Source: Endozoicomonas sp. G2_1
GTDB taxonomy: Bacteria; Pseudomonadota; Gammaproteobacteria; Enterobacterales; Alteromonadaceae
Assembly (NCBI RefSeq): GCF_017744155.1
Contig: NZ_JAGHQT010000008.1
Span: forward strand, 83,172-147,171
Direction of reading: 5' to 3'
Length of the DNA: 64,000 nucleotides
Part shown: positions 18,965 through 29,015 of the stretch, piece after piece
Position numbering within the stretch: position 1 is the first letter of the stretch
Layout: every line of letters begins with the position of its first letter
Notes under the pieces: model-generated
Told to the model about the DNA's origin: nothing
Database searches by the model: none
The model's input: only the letters and a program-made list of their open reading frames with translations
Made by a program: the position numbers and the translations under genes

Positions 18965-19924
18965 TCAGTCACGCTCAGTTAAAAAAGTGGCAATGGTGTC
19001 TGTCGCCTTACAAAAGGCATCAATGGTTTGACTTTCAAAGCCGCTATGTCCGGCAAAAGGTAAAACTTGCAACTGTGCATTTGGCCACTGTTGCGCAAGC
19101 TGATGAGCAATGTCGAGCTGACACACCATATCGTAGCGACCGTGAATAATAATCGCCGGAATATCGCGAATTACCGCCAGTCGATCAAGCAGACCCACGC
19201 CGTTAAAAAAGCAATGGTGATTAAAGTAATGACTTGATATTAAAGCAGTGCAATGGGCGACATGTGCATCATCTACAACTAAGGTACTAAGGTGATGTTC
19301 AATCGAAGATAACCTCAACTCCCATAAAAACCAGGCTTTACTGGCGGCTAATACCGCTAATTCATTTTCAGAGGTCAGCAGTTGGTAATAACCTTTTAAC
19401 GGATCCGATTGATGTTCACTAGGTAAAACAGAAAGGAAATCTTGATAGTATTCAGGAAAGAATCTCGCGGCGCCTTCTGGCTGATAAAGCCATTGGTATT
19501 CTTGTTCAGTGCCCAAGAAAATACCGCGCAAGATAAACGCTAGTACTCGATTAGCGTGCTCAATACCGTAGGCTAACGCCAATGTCGTGCCCCACGAGCC
19601 ACCTGCGACTAACCATTGCTCAATATTGAGGTATTCTCTGATCGCTTCAATATCGTCAATTAAATAATCTAGGTTATTGTCGTCAATACTCGGTGATGGT
19701 TTTGACTGACCACTACCGCGCTGATCAAATAAAATAATATGGTATAGCTCAGGGTCAAAATAACGGCGATGATTTTCACTACAGCCGCCGCCTGGACCAC
19801 CATGCAAATAGATAACCGGAATACCCTTGGGATTGCCACTCGTTTCAACATAAAGTTGATGGTTACCAGCAACAGGTAAATAAAAAGTCTGATTAGGCGT
19901 AATTTTCGGGTACAAAGATCTCAT
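18965..19924 (-). CDS. pip: Proline iminopeptidase
   Basis: This 319-residue alpha/beta hydrolase (family S33) removes N-terminal proline from peptides. Seen are the oxyanion segment YLHGGPGGGCS, DQRGSGQSKPS, the nucleophile elbow GGSWGTTLAL, an acid in IHGRYDMVCQ and the catalytic His in PFAGHSGFE. Length is typical of the cytoplasmic enzyme and no signal peptide is present. Downstream lies dtd. Confidence 0.93.
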   Translation of the reverse strand: MRSLYPKITPNQTFYLPVAGNHQLYVETSGNPKGIPVIYLHGGPGGGCSENHRRYFDPELYHIILFDQRGSGQSKPSPSIDDNNLDYLIDDIEAIREYLNIEQWLVAGGSWGTTLALAYGIEHANRVLAFILRGIFLGTEQEYQWLYQPEGAARFFPEYYQDFLSVLPSEHQSDPLKGYYQLLTSENELAVLAASKAWFLWELRLSSIEHHLSTLVVDDAHVAHCTALISSHYFNHHCFFNGVGLLDRLAVIRDIPAIIIHGRYDMVCQLDIAHQLAQQWPNAQLQVLPFAGHSGFESQTIDAFCKATDTIATFLTERD

Positions 19925-19970
19925 ATTACTGATTCATCACGGTTATATTAATTAATGTGCTTTACTAAGC

Positions 19971-20870
19971 TTAGTTGCTATCTGAGTGATTGCCCTGAGT
20001 TTCACTTTGCTCTGTCTGCTTTCGCTTTCTGTCTTCGACAAAATTTTCTAACGAAACGGTAAACATAGCGCCAAATAAAACCACGAGCCACGACAAATAG
20101 ACCCACAGAAATAAGATAGGAATACCGGCCAAAGCACCGTAAATAGCTTTGTAAGATGGCAGCTGAGTGACATAAAAAGCAAAACCCTTTTTGGCAATTT
20201 CAAACAAAATCGCCGCGACCGTTGCCCCTGAAATCGCATATTTGAATGGGATTTCTTTGTTGGGTACCACCATATACAAAATCAGAAATGCAGCAATGGA
20301 TGCAAATAAGGGTAAAGCTCTCACTAAAATATTGGCAATACCCAGTAAGTCGTAGTCACCCAGCGAAACCAAAGATACGATATAAGAAGTCGCAGCAATA
20401 CTGCTGCCAACGAGCACTGGCCCTAAGGTCAGCACCATCCAATACATAGAAAACGCCGTTATTACTCTTCGTTTCTCGGTGACCTGCCACAGTTTATTGA
20501 GCGATTTATCAATCGCTGAAATTAATAACAAGGCAAACAAAAATAAGAAGCTAATTGCAACCGCAGACATCTTTGAGGCGTTTTCAACAAAGCCACTAAT
20601 GTGCTCTTGCACCACATCACCCGACGCAGGAACAAAATTTTTGTAAACGAAATTTTCAATCAACTCTTTGATATCAGTAAAAATAGGAAATGCCGTCATC
20701 ACCGACAACATGACAACAATTAGTGGCACTAATGACATCAAGGTCACATAAGACAAATAACCCGCATTAACATGCAATTGCTGTTTTACAACATTTTTAC
20801 TAAAAAATGCCAAAAACTGACCGCTTACTTTTAGAGAAGGTTTGTTACTAATCAAGTGCTGAAAACTCAT
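19971..20870 (-). CDS. yihY: YihY/BrkB family inner-membrane protein
   Basis: The 299-residue protein has six predicted membrane segments and the family motifs [29 protein letters not shown] and [20 protein letters not shown]. It was once called ribonuclease BN, but that activity belongs to another protein; its role is unknown, possibly transport. A charged tail ([15 protein letters not shown]) ends the protein. Confidence 0.92.
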   Translation of the reverse strand: MSFQHLISNKPSLKVSGQFLAFFSKNVVKQQLHVNAGYLSYVTLMSLVPLIVVMLSVMTAFPIFTDIKELIENFVYKNFVPASGDVVQEHISGFVENASKMSAVAISFLFLFALLLISAIDKSLNKLWQVTEKRRVITAFSMYWMVLTLGPVLVGSSIAATSYIVSLVSLGDYDLLGIANILVRALPLFASIAAFLILYMVVPNKEIPFKYAISGATVAAILFEIAKKGFAFYVTQLPSYKAIYGALAGIPILFLWVYLSWLVVLFGAMFTVSLENFVEDRKRKQTEQSETQGNHSDSN

Positions 20871-20953
20871 AAAAACAATGGCTATTTCAAGTGTTTGTTC
20901 TTATATTATGCGTATTGATTTGAGAAAAAAATAGCATTTTTTAAGGGGAAGAT

Positions 20954-21178
20954 ATGTCGGGTCAAGGTTCAGGTGGCAATGTGATTGCTGCAATTTGTAG
21001 TTTTTTTATTCCAGGTTTAGGTCAGCTCGTACAGGGAAGAATTTTAGCGGCAATATTATTCTTTATAGGTATGGCAATATCTTGGGTCTTAGTTTACGTA
21101 GGTATTGGTATCTTTCTAGTTCCTATTGTTTACATATGGTGTATTGTCGATGCAGCAAAATTTAAGGCCAAGGGATGA
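20954..21178 (+). CDS. Small TM2-like membrane protein
   Basis: This 74-residue protein has two membrane segments. The first carries FFIPGLGQLVQGRILAAIL, the PGLGQ...GR pattern of TM2-type domains. AAGGGGAA precedes the ATG. Its stop overlaps the start of the DUF2959 lipoprotein gene (ATGA), so they are coupled. Function is unknown. Confidence 0.75.
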   Translation: MSGQGSGGNVIAAICSFFIPGLGQLVQGRILAAILFFIGMAISWVLVYVGIGIFLVPIVYIWCIVDAAKFKAKG

Positions 21179-21825
21179 TGAAACAATTACTCACCGTTAT
21201 TGGCCTAACTTGCACTCTTGCCCTTTCGGGTTGCCAATCAACCTACTATAGTGCGGTTGAGAAGGTCACAGGCCAACATAAGCGCGATATATTAGTTTCT
21301 CGCGTTGAGTCAACTAACGAAGCTCAGCAAGAAGCACAACAAGAATTTAAAGATGCGTTGACCCAACTCAGCGAGTTAATCAACTTTGACGGTGGCAAAC
21401 TGGCCGAGCAATACGATGCCAGCAAAGCTCACTACGAAGATAGTTTAGCTGCTGCTGAAGATGTTCGAGGCCGAATTGATGGTATTGAGAATGTCGCGGA
21501 AGCACTGTTTGACGAATGGCAAGAAGAAATAGACCAGTTCACCAACGCCAAGTTGAAAAGCCAAAGCCAAGGACAACTGCGACAAACCCAACGCCGTTAC
21601 AACAGTGTAATTAAAGCCATGCACAAGGCCGAGAGCCGTATGCAGCCAGTACTAGATGCACTAAAAGATAATGTTTTGTTTCTCAAACACAACCTCAACG
21701 CGCAAGCCATTGGTGCCCTACAAGGTGAGTATCAGTCGATTAAAAACGATGTTGAATTGTTGATTGGGGAAATGAATAAGGCAATTGAACAATCAAATGC
21801 GTTTATCGCTCAGTTAAAAGAATAA
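21175..21825 (+). CDS. DUF2959 family lipoprotein
   Basis: The 216-residue protein has a lipoprotein signal peptide with lipobox LSGC (Cys20), then long amphipathic helices rich in Gln and Glu (ESTNEAQQEAQQEFKDAL). It fits the DUF2959 family of marine gammaproteobacteria, of unknown function and coiled-coil character. It is probably anchored in the outer membrane. The start may be the first or second of two tandem ATGs (21175 or 21178). A terminator follows. Confidence 0.8.
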   Translation: MMKQLLTVIGLTCTLALSGCQSTYYSAVEKVTGQHKRDILVSRVESTNEAQQEAQQEFKDALTQLSELINFDGGKLAEQYDASKAHYEDSLAAAEDVRGRIDGIENVAEALFDEWQEEIDQFTNAKLKSQSQGQLRQTQRRYNSVIKAMHKAESRMQPVLDALKDNVLFLKHNLNAQAIGALQGEYQSIKNDVELLIGEMNKAIEQSNAFIAQLKE

Positions 21826-21852
21826 TCACTAGCTATAATTCATATGCCAACA

Positions 21853-21890
21853 GCCGTCGAAGCTCAATAAGGTTTCGATGGCTTATTTTT
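21853..21890 (+). terminator. Intrinsic terminator of the DUF2959 operon
   Basis: GCCGTCGAAGC pairs with GTTTCGATGGC through two G-U pairs around an 8-nt loop, followed by TTATTTTT. It overlaps the 3' end of the convergent 53-residue gene. Confidence 0.7.
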
Positions 21891-22025
21891 ATCTAAATGT
21901 TTTTCTTGCTCTTTATTGAGGTTATCTAATAAGCCCGATAGGCGCTTGATATGCTCTGAATCCACTCGACCTTTTTGGAATCTTTGACTCAATTCCATCA
22001 GTTCGGCAAGCTCTTGCGGTGTCAT
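21864..22025 (-). CDS. Small acidic/basic helical protein of 53 residues, unknown
   Basis: Read from the ATG at 22025, it begins MTPQELAELMELSQRFQKGR, passes through IKRLSGLLDNLN, and ends HLDKNKPSKPY. AAGGAG sits seven bases upstream, an ideal ribosome binding site, and the composition looks like a soluble helical protein. It is convergent with the DUF2959 gene and its last codons fall inside that gene's terminator. No family is recognised. Confidence 0.6.
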   Translation of the reverse strand: MTPQELAELMELSQRFQKGRVDSEHIKRLSGLLDNLNKEQEKHLDKNKPSKPY

Positions 22026-22130
22026 GACAACTCCTTCGTTGTTCGCAATTTAACCACCATAGTAAAGCCAAGTTTTTACTGAAAGTCAAATGCACCTCCA
22101 AAAATAGTTATTGTAAACAAAAAGATAAGT

Positions 22131-22345
22131 TGCCGACATGGATGTCGGTACTGAAAGATTTGCAGGAGCATAAATCTAGTGCCGATAAGGATGTCGGTAC
22201 TTAAACTTTGTCGGATACAAAAAGCCTGGCCGTACACCCTCGGCCCGGGCCTCCTGCTTCGCTCTACCTCGTAATTCCATTTACTCGTATACATATGCGC
22301 TCTTTGCCGTCCATGGCACCGCGCTATACCGCACATCCTGTACAT
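22131..22345. repeat. Intergenic repeat element with tandem hairpins
   Basis: Two near-identical 21-bp units (22132-22152 and 22181-22201), each a hairpin of the form GCCGAC...GTCGGTACT, are 49 bp apart. Between them lies a third hairpin, AGATTT...AAATCT (22156-22177). A GC-rich stretch then follows (CTCGGCCCGGGCCTCC near 22238), unlike the flanking DNA. No convincing gene is present. The form suggests a dispersed palindromic intergenic repeat or a remnant of a small mobile element. Confidence 0.5.
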
Positions 22346-22381
22346 AAAAGCCCGTTAACTTTTCAGTTAACGGGCTTTTTT
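22346..22381. terminator. Bidirectional terminator after the amidohydrolase gene
   Basis: A perfect 15-bp stem (AAAAGCCCGTTAACT with AGTTAACGGGCTTTT) around loop TTTC, with T-runs on the plus strand and a T-rich end on the minus strand. It lies 19 bp beyond the amidohydrolase stop. Confidence 0.88.
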
Positions 22382-22399
22382 GCAACAAATTTGAGCTAT

Positions 22400-25300
22400 T
22401 TATTTTTCGAAATAAAACGGCTTGCGTTTGCTGTCGTAGTTGCCCACTTCATTCATGGTTTCGGCATTATATAGTCGGCCATTAACCATGGTGTAAACCA
22501 CTTTGTCAGATAGGCGAATATCTTTGGTAACATCGCCGTCAACGACAATAATATCGGCTAATTTACCCTGGCTAATTGAACCAAGTTGCTTGTCTAAACC
22601 CAGGGTAATAGCAGGGTTTAAAGTGGCGGTGCGAATAGCCTCAAGTGGCGTCATACCACCTTGCGCCATCATCCACATTTCCCAGTGCATGGCTAAACCT
22701 TCGCGCTGACCATGGCCACCCGCGTTTACTTTAATACCCAAGTCGTTAAGCTCTTTAGCGCCTTTGGCAACATTAATGTGGTTGTAATGATGGTGTGGCG
22801 CTTTAGTGCGACGCATTGAGCGCGGGTCTAAAAACTCACTTGGTACATACTTGCTCAAACGGGGATGTAACCAAACGTCAGTGGTGTCGTACCAGAAGTG
22901 TTCACCCGAAATACCGCCGTAAGCGACGCCCATGGTTGGTGTGTAAGCCATTTCTGATTGCGACCACAATTGCTTGATATCGTCGTATATTTTCGCCGTT
23001 GATAACGAGTGTTCTAAAGTTGTGTGACCATCGACGATCATACTCAAGTTGTGCTCAAGTAATGAGCCGCCTTCTGGTACCACTAAAATACCCGCTTCAC
23101 GCGCCGCTTGAATAAACTGCTGACGCTGATTGCGACGCGGCTGGTTGTAGCTCTTGACACTAAAGGCACCAGCTTTCGCTAAGCGCTCAACGTGAAACTT
23201 AGCATCGTCTAGGTTATCAACATGTGAAGTGTAACCGGCAAAGGTCGCACCGTATAAAATAGTGCCTGTTGAAAATAAGCGAGCGGCGGTAATATCACCG
23301 GCTTTTTGCATTTCACTGGCGGCAAAAAACTCTGTCGTATCGTTTGACGGATCGTGAATCGTAGTAACACCTAAAGCTAAACCAGCGTAATTTTTCCAGT
23401 TTTGTTGAGGGATAATCTCTTCACTACCTTGCGGACCATGAGCATGAGCGTCGATTAAACCCGGCATAACGGTTTTACCGGTAACATCAACAACTTCAGC
23501 GCCTTTTGGTATAGTCACTTGATCTTGTTTACCGACCGCGACAATCTTGTTGCCACGAACGACAACGACACCGTTATCAATCACGGTTTCTGGGCTAATG
23601 CCATCACCGGTCATAGTCACCACTTTACCACCAACAAGTGCAACTGTGCCTGAAGGCGCATCTGCTTTGTGTTTAAAGCCCAAGTAAGTCGTTTTAACAT
23701 TCGATTCTTGATCTTGTTTGGCGCTATCTTTTTGCTCGTCATATTTAGCAGTAACGTCAAATAAGCCGGATACCGACGCTTGATATAAATCAGGTCCTAA
23801 GCTCCAGTAAAGCTGATTTGATTTCGCGTTCCAGCTAATGTTTTCACCCGCGCGCACTGACAATTGCTTCACTGGTAGGTTTTTCGCTTTCGGACCAGTA
23901 TCAATAACATCGCCGCGTTCAACCATTGGCGTGACAAACACTTTAAAGCGCTCAGCAAACGCTAAATATTCGCCGTCTGGCGAAACTCGATATTCAGTAG
24001 CAAATTTACCTTGATACAAGGTTTTGTCATGCTGACCGTCTAAATCAACCCGCGCTAGGCTTGGCATTTTACCGCCGCGTAAAACATAAATGCGATCGTT
24101 ACGAGCACCAAAATGCGGTTTAACGCCTGACTCTGTGATCAGTTTCGCATTGCCGCCTTTGGCTGAAACCTGATAAATCCCCGGGTTCAAACCCCATACT
24201 GGGTCGGTAATAAAGCCGCCACTAAACTTGCGGAAGACAACGGTTTTGCCGTCAGGTGAAAAACTTGGCTCAACGTATTTACCCGGTGTTTTTACTAAGG
24301 TTTTACCCTTGCCTCCGCGGCTTGACACTACCTTGACTTGGCCTTGCTTATCGTCTTGCCAGCTGACATAAACCACTTTTTTGCCATCGCGCGAAAAGCT
24401 AGGATAAAACTCAAAGTGATCATTTTGCTTGGTTAAGCGCTTTGGCTTGCCATTTGGCAAGGTACGGGTGTAAATGTGGCCCAAGGCTTCAAATACAGCG
24501 CGTTTGCCATCAGGTGAAATCTCGACGTTGCGCAGCATTTTTACATCGAACTCAGACTGGTCAATGTCTTGCTCAAATCGCAACGCGGTTTGGATTTGCT
24601 TTTGCGTTTTTACGTGAAACGGAATGGTTTTCGCTTGCTGTTTTGCGACATCTAAACGCTTGATGACACCGTCATCCCAGAACACCAAAGATTTACTATC
24701 AGGTGTCCACGCCATCGTAGTATAAACGCCGTGAATCGCCCAAGTTTCTTGCATGTCACGTTCAAGATCTTTATAGACCAAGGTTTCTTCACCGCTTTCT
24801 AAGTCATAAAGATATAAGTTTGAGGTAAAGTCGTCGCGACTGATAAAGGCAAGCTTTTTACCATCTGGTGAAGGCGTTGGTCGAATCGCACCACCTTTAC
24901 CGCTCAGTACAACCTTAATTTCGCCAGTTTCTAATTCGAGGCGCTTAATTTTGTAAATGCCTTTTTCCGAATCTTTACTGTAGTGGAAAATCTTGCCTGG
25001 CGTGTCGTCTTGCGAGAAGTAAACGTACTTACCATCGTGTGAAAACGCAGGTTCACCTAAGTCTTTTTGTTGGTTTGGACGCTTGGTTAACATTACGCCA
25101 CTACCGCCGGTTTTGTGGTAAAGCCATACTTCACCAGCACCTAGTGAGCGCTGTCCGGTAAAGTGCTTACGACCCACTAAATAATTGCCGTCTGGCGACC
25201 AAGCTGGGCTATTGAGTAACCGGAAAGTTTCATTGGTTACTGCTTGTTGATTGCTACCGTCGGTATTCATCAACCACAAGTTATCACCGCCGCCTTGGTC

Positions 25301-25669
25301 AGACGTAAAGGCAATGTACTTGCCATCGGGGCTGAACCTTGGCTGCATTTGCCAAGCGATGTCTGTCATTAGCGGCGTTGCTTCGCCACCGCTAATTGGC
25401 ATAGTGTAAATGTCGCCAAGTAAATCAAAAGCAATGGTTTTGCCGTCAGGACTCACATCAAGGTTTAACCAAGTCCCTTGACGGACATCGATATCAACGG
25501 TTTTAAACTCACCTTGTGGCGCGTTGACCGACCAAGCTTTTTTTTCTTCTTTAGTTTCTTTTTTTTGCTCACTGACATCGACTTTGGCATATACGCTATG
25601 ACTACCAATACTGGTAGCTAACGCAACCGACAACGCGATGCTTGATAGCATTGTTTTTTTTAACGACAT
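22400..25669 (-). CDS. Exported TolB-propeller amidohydrolase, 1089 residues
   Basis: The ATG at 25669 was chosen (AAGGTGA upstream) because it gives a clean signal peptide (about residues 1-28). Residues 60-640 contain repeated WD40/TolB-like blades, each with a form of FSPDGKxIAF. Residues 680-1080 form an amidohydrolase domain: VMPGLIDAHAHG (metal HxH), TLEHSLST, GGHGQREGLAMHWE and LGSISQGKLADIIVVDGD. The fusion is known in marine bacteria and is annotated as an amidohydrolase or dipeptidase-like enzyme; the substrate is not evident. It is probably periplasmic and monocistronic. Confidence 0.88.
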   Translation of the reverse strand: MSLKKTMLSSIALSVALATSIGSHSVYAKVDVSEQKKETKEEKKAWSVNAPQGEFKTVDIDVRQGTWLNLDVSPDGKTIAFDLLGDIYTMPISGGEATPLMTDIAWQMQPRFSPDGKYIAFTSDQGGGDNLWLMNTDGSNQQAVTNETFRLLNSPAWSPDGNYLVGRKHFTGQRSLGAGEVWLYHKTGGSGVMLTKRPNQQKDLGEPAFSHDGKYVYFSQDDTPGKIFHYSKDSEKGIYKIKRLELETGEIKVVLSGKGGAIRPTPSPDGKKLAFISRDDFTSNLYLYDLESGEETLVYKDLERDMQETWAIHGVYTTMAWTPDSKSLVFWDDGVIKRLDVAKQQAKTIPFHVKTQKQIQTALRFEQDIDQSEFDVKMLRNVEISPDGKRAVFEALGHIYTRTLPNGKPKRLTKQNDHFEFYPSFSRDGKKVVYVSWQDDKQGQVKVVSSRGGKGKTLVKTPGKYVEPSFSPDGKTVVFRKFSGGFITDPVWGLNPGIYQVSAKGGNAKLITESGVKPHFGARNDRIYVLRGGKMPSLARVDLDGQHDKTLYQGKFATEYRVSPDGEYLAFAERFKVFVTPMVERGDVIDTGPKAKNLPVKQLSVRAGENISWNAKSNQLYWSLGPDLYQASVSGLFDVTAKYDEQKDSAKQDQESNVKTTYLGFKHKADAPSGTVALVGGKVVTMTGDGISPETVIDNGVVVVRGNKIVAVGKQDQVTIPKGAEVVDVTGKTVMPGLIDAHAHGPQGSEEIIPQQNWKNYAGLALGVTTIHDPSNDTTEFFAASEMQKAGDITAARLFSTGTILYGATFAGYTSHVDNLDDAKFHVERLAKAGAFSVKSYNQPRRNQRQQFIQAAREAGILVVPEGGSLLEHNLSMIVDGHTTLEHSLSTAKIYDDIKQLWSQSEMAYTPTMGVAYGGISGEHFWYDTTDVWLHPRLSKYVPSEFLDPRSMRRTKAPHHHYNHINVAKGAKELNDLGIKVNAGGHGQREGLAMHWEMWMMAQGGMTPLEAIRTATLNPAITLGLDKQLGSISQGKLADIIVVDGDVTKDIRLSDKVVYTMVNGRLYNAETMNEVGNYDSKRKPFYFEK

Positions 25670-25873
25670 AACTGTCACCTTATGTTTGCTCAAACAGCCA
25701 AACGCAACAGCTAGATTGCGCTTGAACCACAAAAAGTAGAATCAATTTACTACAACACAGTTGTTAATAAATTGTAAGAGGAATACGTTAGATTGAAATA
25801 TAGAAAAGGTAAGCGACGATTTACAAACACTGATTCGTGCTAATCGTCACTTGTTAACTTGTTTTGCGATGAC

Positions 25874-26533
25874 TTACTGATAACCCCAGCGCGGCATAAT
25901 GGTTTGATCAATACCTAAATGATCGAGGATTCTCCCCACCATAAAATCAACCAAATCGTTAATACTTTGAGGCTTGTGATAAAAACCCGGTGCCGCAGGC
26001 ATAATGGTGACGCCCTGCTGTGATAGCGATAGCATGTTTTGCAAATGAATGGTGGAAAAAGGCGTTTCTCTTGGCACCATAATCAACTGACCGCGCTCTT
26101 TAATGACAACATCGGCAGCGCGCTCAATTAAATTGTCACTCATGCCTTGGCTAATTGCCGCCAGCGTTCCCGTTGAACACGGACACACCACCATTTGCTT
26201 GGGTGCCGCCGAGCCTGAAGCAACAGGTGAAAACCATTGCTCTTTACCAAACACGGTAATTTGGCCATCACGGGCTTGATAACGCTCCTGAAACCACTTA
26301 CTGGCGGCATCAGGTGAACCCGGCACTTTTAAGCCAACTTCAGTGTCGAGTACCACTCGGGCAGCACTGGAATAAAGCAGATAAACCCGATAATTAGCCG
26401 CTACTAAACACGCTAATAAACGCAGTGCATAAGCAGAACCAGATGCACCAGTTAAGGCTAGTGTAATGGTGCCAGTGAAATCAGCTCCGTTAAATTCAGC
26501 ACCCTCTGGATGAGTGGTGTTCAATGCTGCCAT
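25874..26533 (-). CDS. ubiX: Flavin prenyltransferase UbiX
   Basis: The 219-residue enzyme prenylates FMN to make the cofactor for the UbiD decarboxylase in ubiquinone synthesis. Motifs are [19 protein letters not shown] (FMN and phosphate binding), [36 protein letters not shown] and [12 protein letters not shown]. The ATG at 26533 is preferred to an upstream TTG. It lies 60 bp downstream of mpl in the same direction, a common pairing. Confidence 0.95.
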   Translation of the reverse strand: MAALNTTHPEGAEFNGADFTGTITLALTGASGSAYALRLLACLVAANYRVYLLYSSAARVVLDTEVGLKVPGSPDAASKWFQERYQARDGQITVFGKEQWFSPVASGSAAPKQMVVCPCSTGTLAAISQGMSDNLIERAADVVIKERGQLIMVPRETPFSTIHLQNMLSLSQQGVTIMPAAPGFYHKPQSINDLVDFMVGRILDHLGIDQTIMPRWGYQ

Positions 26534-26595
26534 GTATTTTTCCAATGTGATTATCTTGTGCTCAGGTTATTATATCGCGAAAACGATTAAAGACC

Positions 26596-28002
26596 TTATT
26601 TCTGGGCCAATGCCGCTAATAGTTTATCGTGAAAACCGCCAAAGCCACCGTTGCTCATCACTAAAACGTGATCTCCTGGGTTAGCTGCTGTCGCAACTTT
26701 TTCCACCAAACTGGCAATATCTTTTTCCGCGATACAAGGTTGCTGGCACTGAGCTTTTAACTCAGCAACTGACCACTTAACTTGCTCACCTTGAAACAAG
26801 TAAATTTCGTCGGCTTGCACCATCGATAGCGGTAAACTGTCTTTATGTACGCCAGACTTCATGGTGTTGGATCTCGGCTCCAGCACGGCAATGATTTTTG
26901 CTTGGCCAACATGAGCGCGTAAACCCGCCAACGTTTTACCGATCGCGGTTGGATGGTGAGCAAAATCGTCATACACTTTTACGCCAGCAACTTCACCTTT
27001 AAGCTCTAATCGGCGCTTGGTATTAACAAACTGACCGAGAGCTTCAATGGCAACATGGCTTGGCACGCCAGCATGACGAGCGGCGGCAATCGCCATCAAG
27101 CCGTTTTCAATATTAAAGTCACCAATCAGTGACCACTTTACCGTACCCTGTACTTCGCCGTTGAATTTAACAACAAACTCACTGCCGTCGGCTTGGCATT
27201 TTTCTGCTTGCCAACCCAAAGGTGTCGCGCGCTTGCTGTCGGTATTTACTTTATCTGTATTTGTTTTAGCCGCGCCAAAGCTTTGTTCAACCAGTGTCCA
27301 GCAGCCCATAGCAATAGTCTCGCTAACGGCATCGTCTTGACCCGGCGTTAACACCAAACCATTACTTGGCACCATACGCAGTAAGTGGTGGAACTGGCGC
27401 TGAATATCGGATAAATCATTAAAAATATCGGCGTGATCAAATTCTAGGTTGTTGATCACTAGGGTGCGCGGTCGGTAATGAACAAACTTAGAGCGCTTGT
27501 CGAAAAAGGCGGTATCGTATTCGTCAGCCTCAATAACAAAAAACGGTGCATTACCCAAACGAGCCGAACTGCTAAAATTCTGTGGTACGCCGCCAATTAA
27601 ATAACCCGGTGCTAAATGAGCATATTCTAAAATCCAGGTTAGCATGCTACTGGTAGTGGTTTTGCCATGGGTGCCTGAAACGGCTAGTACCCAACGATGT
27701 TTCAAGACATTGTTCAATAGCCACTCAGGGCCAGAAGTATATGGAATATTTCGGTCGAGCACATATTCAACCATAGGATTACCACGGCTAATTGCATTGC
27801 CAATAATGACCATATCTGGCTGCTCAGCCAAATGTTCGACTAAATAACCTTGCTTTAACTCGATACCGAGTTGTTCCAATTGAGTACTCATTGGCGGATA
27901 TACATTGGCGTCGCAGCCTGATACGCGAAAGCCCATTTCCTTGGCAATTGCAGCAATACCGCCCATAAAGGTGCCACAAATTCCTAAAATATGAATATGC
28001 AT
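26596..28002 (-). CDS. mpl: UDP-MurNAc:L-Ala-gamma-D-Glu-meso-DAP ligase
   Basis: The 468-residue Mur-ligase paralogue reattaches recycled murein tripeptide to UDP-MurNAc in the cytoplasm. The N-terminus MHIHILGICGTFMGGIAAIA and the ATP loop SGTHGKTTTSSML are diagnostic. FVIEADEYDTAFFDKRSKF and VYDDFAHHPTAIGKTL support Mpl over MurC. ubiX follows. Confidence 0.96.
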   Translation of the reverse strand: MHIHILGICGTFMGGIAAIAKEMGFRVSGCDANVYPPMSTQLEQLGIELKQGYLVEHLAEQPDMVIIGNAISRGNPMVEYVLDRNIPYTSGPEWLLNNVLKHRWVLAVSGTHGKTTTSSMLTWILEYAHLAPGYLIGGVPQNFSSSARLGNAPFFVIEADEYDTAFFDKRSKFVHYRPRTLVINNLEFDHADIFNDLSDIQRQFHHLLRMVPSNGLVLTPGQDDAVSETIAMGCWTLVEQSFGAAKTNTDKVNTDSKRATPLGWQAEKCQADGSEFVVKFNGEVQGTVKWSLIGDFNIENGLMAIAAARHAGVPSHVAIEALGQFVNTKRRLELKGEVAGVKVYDDFAHHPTAIGKTLAGLRAHVGQAKIIAVLEPRSNTMKSGVHKDSLPLSMVQADEIYLFQGEQVKWSVAELKAQCQQPCIAEKDIASLVEKVATAANPGDHVLVMSNGGFGGFHDKLLAALAQK

Positions 28003-28162
28003 CTATTTTTCCTATTTTTCTAACTCGGCAACTATACCTCAAAGCAAATTATCTCGCCTTATGATTTAAGAAAAATTAAACCACAGTGAAAAAAGCCCTA
28101 AAAAAGTGCTATAAAGAGCTTCTTATTGTTGGTTCACTCATAAACTAAAGGCAGGGAATTCA

Positions 28163-28981
28163 GTGTCAATCACAGTTAGCAACCTTACTGTATATCCAAT
28201 TAAATCTAGCGCCGGTATTGATTTGTCAAACGCTTGGCTTGATGAGCTCGGACTCAGCTTTGACCGCCGATTTGTTTTAACCGAAACCAATGGCCGTTTT
28301 ATTACCGCACGTACCGATCCAAGAATTTGCTTAATTCAAGTCAACTTAACTGCCACTGGCTTAAAACTAATAGCCCCAGATATGCCGGTACTCGCCATTG
28401 AATACAACAGATTTAGCGATAATTATCAGGATATTCGAGTATGGCAAGACACCATTGCCGCACAACACTGCTTGGTTGAATACGATCGCTGGTTTAGCCA
28501 ATATCTCGGCCGCGATTGCCAACTCCATTACTTTGGCGAACAATCGAAACGCCAAGTAAAAGACAAAGCCAATGACTTGAGCTTTGCCGATGGCTATCCG
28601 GTATTGTTGATTGGCCAAGCCTCGTTAGATGAGTTAAATACTCGGTTGCCAAGCCCAATTACTATGAGCCAATTTAGACCCAACATTGTTGTTGAAGGCA
28701 CAGAGGCATTCCAAGAAGATGAATGGGCGCAAGTGAGAATTGGCGAAGTAGAGTTTGAAGTCACCAAACCGTGTACCCGCTGTGATTTCACTACAGTTGA
28801 TCCAGATACCGCTGAATTCCACCCCAAGCGCGAGCCAATCAATACCCTTAAACAATATCGCAAAGCAAAAAAAGGTGGGATTTTGTTTGGCCAAAATTTG
28901 GTGCCGTTAAATCAAGGACAAATTAAGCAAGGCGATACGCTAACCATAGTGAGTACCAAAGCTGCGCCAGAGTTTGTCTAA
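28163..28981 (+). CDS. MOSC domain protein (YcbX N-terminal type)
   Basis: The 272-residue protein starts at GTG with GCAGGGA upstream. Residues 1-120 form the MOSC N-terminal beta-barrel (TVYPIKSSAGI, DRRFVLTE) and 130-265 the MOSC domain, with the conserved cysteine in FEVTKPCTRCDFTTVDPDT. YcbX-type proteins use molybdenum cofactor to reduce N-hydroxylated compounds. In E. coli a ferredoxin domain is fused at the C-terminus; here it is the next gene, 34 bp downstream. Confidence 0.9.
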   Translation: MSITVSNLTVYPIKSSAGIDLSNAWLDELGLSFDRRFVLTETNGRFITARTDPRICLIQVNLTATGLKLIAPDMPVLAIEYNRFSDNYQDIRVWQDTIAAQHCLVEYDRWFSQYLGRDCQLHYFGEQSKRQVKDKANDLSFADGYPVLLIGQASLDELNTRLPSPITMSQFRPNIVVEGTEAFQEDEWAQVRIGEVEFEVTKPCTRCDFTTVDPDTAEFHPKREPINTLKQYRKAKKGGILFGQNLVPLNQGQIKQGDTLTIVSTKAAPEFV

Positions 28982-29015
28982 CCTGCTAACAGTGTAAGTA
29001 ATAAGAGAGGTCGTG

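Noticed and set aside
22076..22474. Reading frames across the intergenic repeat on both strands
   Set aside because: Cys/Arg/Pro-rich translations of palindromic DNA with no start signals. They are by-products of the repeat.
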